5,846 bases of DNA from Haloferacaceae archaeon (GTDB lineage: Archaea; Halobacteriota; Halobacteria; Halobacteriales; Haloferacaceae). Both the position numbers and the translations under genes were made by a program. Below the pieces are notes generated by a model. The model was not told the DNA's origin. It saw only the letters and a list, made by a program, of their open reading frames with translations, and searched no databases. The DNA lies in contig PWFE01000149.1 of the NCBI GenBank assembly GCA_003554115.1, positions 1-5,846 on the forward strand, given 5' to 3'. Every line of letters starts with the position of its first letter. The first letter of the stretch is position 1. Shown here one piece after another: positions 1 to 3,566 of the stretch.

Positions 1-964
1 CGGGTAGTCGATCAGCACTGTAACCGACGCCCTGTTTGGCTAGGTCACTGACCATGCCGCCGACGGCTCCGACACCTGCACCGACCGCCGTCCCAGCCGG
101 ACCGCCAACGAGTGTACCTATTAGCGCGCCAGTACCTGCGCCAGCGAGTGAGCCCGCCAGACCTTCGACTGCAGTCTGTGCCGGATTCAGATCAGTCGGC
201 GAGCCGGGTTGCGCCTCCGTCAGCGTCTCCATTACCAGTTGCTGGTTCGCCTTGATTTCTTGGACTTCCTGAGCCAATTTCTGTGGGTCGGCTTCGATTT
301 CGTCGACGTTGATCTCGACGGGCTGGCCGTCCGGTTGTGCCGGCCGCTTCGGCTCGTCAGGCCCGCCGCCGGGTGACCACGTTCGGTCCTGGCTAATATG
401 ACTGCCAAGGCCTGCGCGCTGAATATGCACGTCCGTTCCTGCCATTTGCTGGATCCCTAACTCGCCGTCTTCCATTACCTGTTGAGCGGTTTCTTCGGCC
501 TCGCGTTCAAGCGCGGGATCGGGGGCGACCTCCAACTCCACATCCTCTTGCGGCAACATCGACACCGCACCCTCGGTTTGCTGACGGACGTGTGTCAATT
601 CGTGAGCCAGTACGTGCTGACCCTCAGGACTCGACGGATCATACTCTCCCGAATTGAAGGCAATATGATTGCCGACCGTGAACGCTCTCGCGTTGATCGA
701 CTCACACGCCGTAGCCGCCGTCGACCCCGTATGAACCCGCACGTCACCGAACGAATCACCCATCCGGTCTTCCATCGCCCGCTGGATCGAGCTGTCGAGT
801 GAGCGACCGCGCGATGAGATCACCTCCCGTACTGGCTCGGGAACACCGGTCTCGCCAGCCGGCTCGGTCTCCGTGGCGGCTTTCTCACTCCGCAACACAG
901 ACCGCCGGTTCTGGCGTTCGATGTTCGTCGGTACCTCTGGTGGGCGGTCGACCTATCGCTGGCG
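1..964 (-). pseudogene. Truncated DUF4157 (eCIS core domain) effector paralog, N-terminus missing
   Basis: Read on the minus strand, this frame is open from 952 to the left edge. It encodes a near-copy of the DUF4157 protein at 2019-3449. The motif HELTH lies at 604-590, inside HVLAHELTHVRQQ, so the putative zinc-binding residues are kept. It is followed by DPALEREAEE, an IQR motif near 424-416, an acidic Pro-rich linker, and a glycine-zipper stretch at about 170-55 (GTLVGGPAGTAVG). Codons match the paralog at a constant offset of 2200 bp from about 482 to 964 with no indel. Upstream, homology stops just past 964, and an in-frame TAG at 955-953 replaces the Gln of the paralog's RQRQ. The roughly 100 N-terminal residues of the paralog are absent. 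The first possible internal start is GTG at 898 or TTG at 895, with no visible promoter. It is most likely a pseudogene or silent cassette, though expression of a shortened protein is not excluded. Its C-terminus lies outside the window. Confidence 0.85.
482..964 (-). repeat. Dispersed direct repeat: DUF4157 module, copy 1 (copy 2 at 2682-3164)
   Basis: This segment aligns without gaps to 2682-3164 at an offset of 2200. Hand counts give 11 mismatches in 541-600 and 8 in 601-660 against the second copy, or about 82-87% identity there. Most differences are synonymous: about 12 residues differ in about 145. At the low-coordinate side similarity decays, with a one-codon gap, between about 418 and 481. 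At the high-coordinate side it ends near 964. The repeat is long enough to support homologous recombination or gene conversion between the two loci. Confidence 0.85.
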
Positions 965-1056
965 GATAATTTGCACTACAGCAAGTGTCTCTGGACTTTT
1001 CGGTTGACGTGCTGAGCAGCATTTCATCACTGTTGAATCATTCACACCGTTTCCGG
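965..1056. other. Junction between broken effector copy and upstream gene; no gene recognised
   Basis: These bases separate the point where effector homology stops from the stop codon of the preceding minus-strand gene. On the minus strand, an ATG at 1027 opens a 24-codon frame (starting MKCCSARQPK) that runs in the effector frame into the TAG at 955-953. It resembles neither the paralog's N-terminus nor any family I know. A short imperfect palindrome, tgctgagcagca, lies within 1009-1022. The segment could be the scar of an insertion or deletion that removed the effector's 5' part, but no terminal inverted repeat or target duplication is visible. Confidence 0.4.
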
Positions 1057-1063
1057 TCAGTGA
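1042..1063 (-). terminator. GAAA-loop hairpin overlapping the stop codon of the 319-aa gene
   Basis: In the minus-strand RNA, TCAC-tg-ACCG-GAAA-CGGT-GTGA folds as two 4-bp stems with a two-base bulge and a GAAA tetraloop. It overlaps the TGA at 1059-1057. No U-rich tract follows, so it is not a canonical archaeal terminator. It may act as a 3'-end stabiliser or be chance. Confidence 0.3.
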
Positions 1064-2016
1064 GATCTCGATTCAGCGAATACGTCGCTGTTAGGGTCGT
1101 GGAACGCCGGATAGAACTCGATGTTATCATACCGCCACGTCGACATGAACCGGCCCATACCGATCACACGGAACGCTTCAGGTGGATGAACGCCCATCTC
1201 GACGAACGAATCCCGAATCTGGCACTTCAGGTAGTGATCCAGGAAACTCTTGAACCGTTCGAGGCTTTCAGGGTCGATTGGAAGAAGCTCGATGACCGTA
1301 TCTGGTTCTCTGGGTTTTTCATCCAGGTGATCGTCAGCAGCAACAATATCCGGCCCATCCGGATACTGAACGTAGAGATCCGAAACGTGGTCGAGATATA
1401 CAGCCCCACTGAGGTCTGTCTCTTCGCCAATCGAACGAGCAGTAAATTCGCCAGTGAACTCGCCCCACTGCTCGATTTCGTCCGCCGAAAGCGTACTCAG
1501 ATCGACATCCGCCGCATCCTGATCGAGATCTATTCCGTGTTCTGCAGCAAGTGTTTCGCCGAGGTCCGTCTCGATGGGGTCGACTCCGAGATAGATGTTT
1601 TTCGAGAAAATCGATGGGTCGGCCGACTCGGCCGGGAGATCGATTACGGGGTCGTCACGGTTTCCACTCTCATACGCTAATTGCTCATAGAGGTCGCCGA
1701 ACAGTGTCTCAAACTCATCGAGATCCAACTCGTTGATAACGGTCCGAACGGCATCGATACGGACGGGGTGCTCCGCAGACGGGACGGTGTCATAGCCACG
1801 TTGGGCATAGACGTAGTATCGGGCAAATCGACGGGCTTGATTACTGTGTTCGTTTTCTTCTTCGGTCCGGGTTACTGCTTTATCAGCATACTCGTCACAT
1901 ATGTGGCTTTTTATGTCACCATTTGACTCAACTTCAATCAAATGTTCTGCATCGTTATTATCGATGACGCTCAATCCAACACGTTCGTCACTTTCGCCTG
2001 TAATTAGTCCATCCAT
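1057..2016 (-). CDS. Acidic haloarchaeal protein of unknown function, downstream partner of the DUF4157 effector
   Basis: I do not recognise a named domain in this 319-residue protein. It is soluble-looking, strongly acidic, and has no signal peptide or membrane segment. Visible blocks are a central ARRFARYYVYAQRGYDTVP stretch, followed by a helical DEFETLFGDLYEQLAYES segment, a long Asp/Glu-rich middle, and a less acidic C-terminal part (SFLDHYLKCQ, then GMGRFMSTWRYDNIEFYPAF). I chose ATG 2016 because GGAG lies 9 bases upstream and the ATG follows the effector stop by two bases. A TTG at 2022 would overlap that stop and is spaced poorly from the GGAG. The gene is therefore almost certainly cotranscribed and translationally coupled with the effector. 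GC is low: 22 of 60 bases in 1921-1980 by hand count. By position it could be an immunity protein, a loading chaperone or a second effector; this is inference only. Confidence 0.8.
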   Translation of the reverse strand: MDGLITGESDERVGLSVIDNNDAEHLIEVESNGDIKSHICDEYADKAVTRTEEENEHSNQARRFARYYVYAQRGYDTVPSAEHPVRIDAVRTVINELDLDEFETLFGDLYEQLAYESGNRDDPVIDLPAESADPSIFSKNIYLGVDPIETDLGETLAAEHGIDLDQDAADVDLSTLSADEIEQWGEFTGEFTARSIGEETDLSGAVYLDHVSDLYVQYPDGPDIVAADDHLDEKPREPDTVIELLPIDPESLERFKSFLDHYLKCQIRDSFVEMGVHPPEAFRVIGMGRFMSTWRYDNIEFYPAFHDPNSDVFAESRSH

Positions 2017-2018
2017 AT

Positions 2019-3449
2019 TCAATCTCTCCGACTTTTTGCAAGACCCTGTGAATCATTGCCGCCGAAGTCGTTCATTTCGTTCTGTACTTTGTTGAGGTCT
2101 TCTCTAAGCACCTCAAACTGTTCTTGCAGCTGTTTGACCTGCTTGGACGCCCCATCTGGTAGTGTGTAATCTGCCAATTCTTTGGCTGCGTCACTGGCAG
2201 CACCGCCAAGAATTGCATCACCGGCTTCCGCACCGATCCGTCGACCAGCTTCGACTCCGACAGCAGTGCCAAATGGGCCAAGTAGTGTTCCGGCTGTCGC
2301 ACCGAGCGTGGCTCCGAGAGCAGCACCGCCTTCTCGACCGGCTAATCCACCGACAGTAGCCGCTGCACTTCCAATCGCACCTCTAGTCCACGCTGGAGCC
2401 AAATCTGATGCTACCGAGCCAACACGGGTATTCGTAAGACTGGTCCAGCCCCGTTGGGCACCATCTGTCAGAGACTCACCGAACGACTGAGCCGAATCTG
2501 TCGCTTCGCCGGTTTTGTCGACTGCCTCCTGAACTTTATTGTCAATATACTCGGTGAAGTCTTTGTCATCTATCCCGATGGCATCTTTGAGTTTTGACGA
2601 AAGGTCGCCAACAGACATTCGTTGAATCTGCATCTCACAGCCCATCCGGTTGACGACGACCGGACCGTCGGCCATCGCCTGCTGGGCGGCCTCCTCGGCT
2701 TCGCGTTCGAGCGCGGGATCAGGGTCGACCTCCAACTCCATGTCCTCCTGTGGAAGCATCGACACCGCACCCTCGTTTTGTTGGCGGACGTGTGCCAACT
2801 CGTGGGCAAGTACGTGCTGGCCCTCTGGACTCGATGGATCGTACTCGCCCGAATTAAAGGCGATATGGTTGCCAACCGTGAACGCGCGGGCGTTGATCGA
2901 CTCACACGCCGCAGCCGCGGTAGAGCCGGTATGAATCCGCACGTCCCCGAACGAGTCGCCCATCCGGTCTTCCATCGCGCGCTGGATCGAGCCGTCCAGC
3001 GGGCGACCACGTGAAGAAATTACCTCTCGAACTGGCTCGGGAACACCAGTCTCGCCAGCTGGCTCCGTCTCTGTTGCCGCCTTTTCACTCCGTAGCACAG
3101 ACCGTTTGTTCTGGCGTTCGATGTTCGTCGGAACCTCCGGCGGCCGCTCCGATTGCCGCTGGCGAAAGGCGTCCATATCTCGGGGTTTGCCCATGATCTC
3201 GGCGGGCATCCCTTCGGCGATCCAGTCGTGGGTCTCGCGACCATACGTTCGCTCGGCTTGTTCAAGCCGTTGTAAGGTCGACTCGTCGGGAATTCGCATC
3301 CCGAAATGTTCCTCAGCACGCTCGATGGTCGGCCACGTCCGACCCATCTGCGAGGGGTTCGGCGTCGACTGCTCGGTCGACGACTGGGCAGTCGATCGAG
3401 CCGCCTCGGTGGTCTGTTCGTTCGACTGCTGTGCTGGGCGAAATCCCAT
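2019..3449 (-). CDS. DUF4157 (eCIS core domain) protein, predicted metallopeptidase-fold effector with glycine-zipper C-terminus
   Basis: This 476-residue protein is a likely cargo or effector of an extracellular contractile injection system. Order of parts: a Ser/Thr/Gln-rich disordered N-terminus (1-35); a conserved-looking segment (36-110) with TWPTIERAEEHFG and MGKPRDMDAFRQRQ; the DUF4157 domain at about 147-224, with DVRIHTGS, ARAFTVGNHI, GEYDPSSPEGQ and HELAH (216-220) followed by VRQQ; DPDPALEREAEEAA (242-255), holding possible further metal ligands; IQR at 275-277; a helical linker; a glycine-zipper stretch (357-416, GATLGATAGTLLGPFGTAVG); and a coiled coil (about 435-461). ATG 3449 is preferred over TTG 3467 because the TATA box predicts transcription starting near 3460. 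GC falls from 40/60 bases (2881-2940) to 52/120 (2521-2640) where the C-terminal module begins. DUF4157 is known from eCIS-associated toxins. The membrane-active role of the zipper is inferred. Confidence 0.9.
   Translation of the reverse strand: MGFRPAQQSNEQTTEAARSTAQSSTEQSTPNPSQMGRTWPTIERAEEHFGMRIPDESTLQRLEQAERTYGRETHDWIAEGMPAEIMGKPRDMDAFRQRQSERPPEVPTNIERQNKRSVLRSEKAATETEPAGETGVPEPVREVISSRGRPLDGSIQRAMEDRMGDSFGDVRIHTGSTAAAACESINARAFTVGNHIAFNSGEYDPSSPEGQHVLAHELAHVRQQNEGAVSMLPQEDMELEVDPDPALEREAEEAAQQAMADGPVVVNRMGCEMQIQRMSVGDLSSKLKDAIGIDDKDFTEYIDNKVQEAVDKTGEATDSAQSFGESLTDGAQRGWTSLTNTRVGSVASDLAPAWTRGAIGSAAATVGGLAGREGGAALGATLGATAGTLLGPFGTAVGVEAGRRIGAEAGDAILGGAASDAAKELADYTLPDGASKQVKQLQEQFEVLREDLNKVQNEMNDFGGNDSQGLAKSRRD
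2026..2029 (-). promoter_or_regulatory. Ribosome binding site (GGAG) deciding the start at 2016
   Basis: On the minus strand GGAG lies inside the last codons of the DUF4157 gene, 9 bases before ATG 2016 and only 3 bases before TTG 2022. The spacing favours ATG, giving 319 rather than 321 residues. Placing the site within the upstream gene's end implies coupled translation. Confidence 0.55.
2682..3164 (-). repeat. Dispersed direct repeat: DUF4157 module, copy 2 (copy 1 at 482-964)
   Basis: This is the partner of the repeat at 482-964, lying inside the intact effector. It spans the end of the N-terminal segment through the DUF4157 domain and the acidic helix after HELAH. The repeat boundary toward the C-terminus falls close to the GC drop in this gene. 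Confidence 0.85.
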
Positions 3450-3484
3450 TGGTAGCGTCTTAGACAAGACTGCTCGCGTACTAG

Positions 3485-3492
3485 TATAAATA
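3485..3492 (-). promoter_or_regulatory. TATA box for the DUF4157 operon
   Basis: On the minus strand the sequence reads TATTTATA, centred near 3488. With the usual archaeal spacing of about 26 bases it places the transcript start near 3462-3460. That leaves a leader of about 10 bases before ATG 3449, common in haloarchaea, and excludes or nearly excludes the TTG at 3467. Confidence 0.55.
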
Positions 3493-3513
3493 CTCTCGGC
3501 CGAGAGTTTTTAT
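3486..3513. promoter_or_regulatory. Operator-like inverted repeat between divergent promoters
   Basis: A 16-bp perfect palindrome (ACTCTCGG/CCGAGAGT, 3492-3507) is extended by a single mismatched pair (3491/3508) and five more matched pairs into a 28-bp dyad with ATAAA at one end and TTTAT at the other. The arms contain the TATA-like boxes of both divergent genes, and the GC-rich core lies where both TFB recognition elements would be. A dimeric regulator bound here could control the effector operon and the ATPase gene together. No regulator gene is present in the window. Confidence 0.6.
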
Positions 3514-3514
3514 T
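3507..3514 (+). promoter_or_regulatory. TATA-like box for the ATPase gene
   Basis: On the plus strand TTTTTATT lies in the right arm of the dyad, centred near 3510. It predicts a transcript start near 3534-3538 and a leader of about 25 bases before ATG 3563. A second TATA-like sequence (TATAAATA, 3485-3492) also reads on this strand and would give a longer leader. Confidence 0.45.
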
Positions 3515-3527
3515 CGATTCCGTCGCC

Positions 3528-3566
3528 ATGTGGCCTAATCCCGTCTCTCTCGACGGCCCCGTATGA
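3528..3566 (+). other. Possible 12-codon leader ORF overlapping the ATPase start
   Basis: ATG at 3528 opens a frame of 12 codons (MWPNPVSLDGPV) whose TGA at 3564-3566 overlaps the ATPase ATG (3563-3565) as ATGA. It would be transcribed only if the upstream TATAAATA is used. A 5-bp hairpin, CCGTC-tctctc-GACGG, lies inside it at 3541-3556, just before the ATPase start. No ribosome binding site is visible for either start. Chance is a serious alternative. Confidence 0.2.

Noticed and set aside
482..802. Plus-strand open frame, similar to another at 2622-3014
   Set aside because: The similarity of the two arises only because both lie opposite the duplicated DUF4157 module; the real coding strand is minus.
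985..1680. Long plus-strand open frame (231 codons) opposite the 319-aa gene
   Set aside because: Its product is Arg/Val/Ile-rich rather than acidic, and the minus-strand frame has a ribosome binding site, operon position and haloarchaeal composition.
3450..3467. TTG start at 3467 for the DUF4157 protein (482 residues)
   Set aside because: The predicted transcript start from the TATA box is near 3460, downstream of the TTG, and no ribosome binding site precedes it; ATG 3449 fits better.
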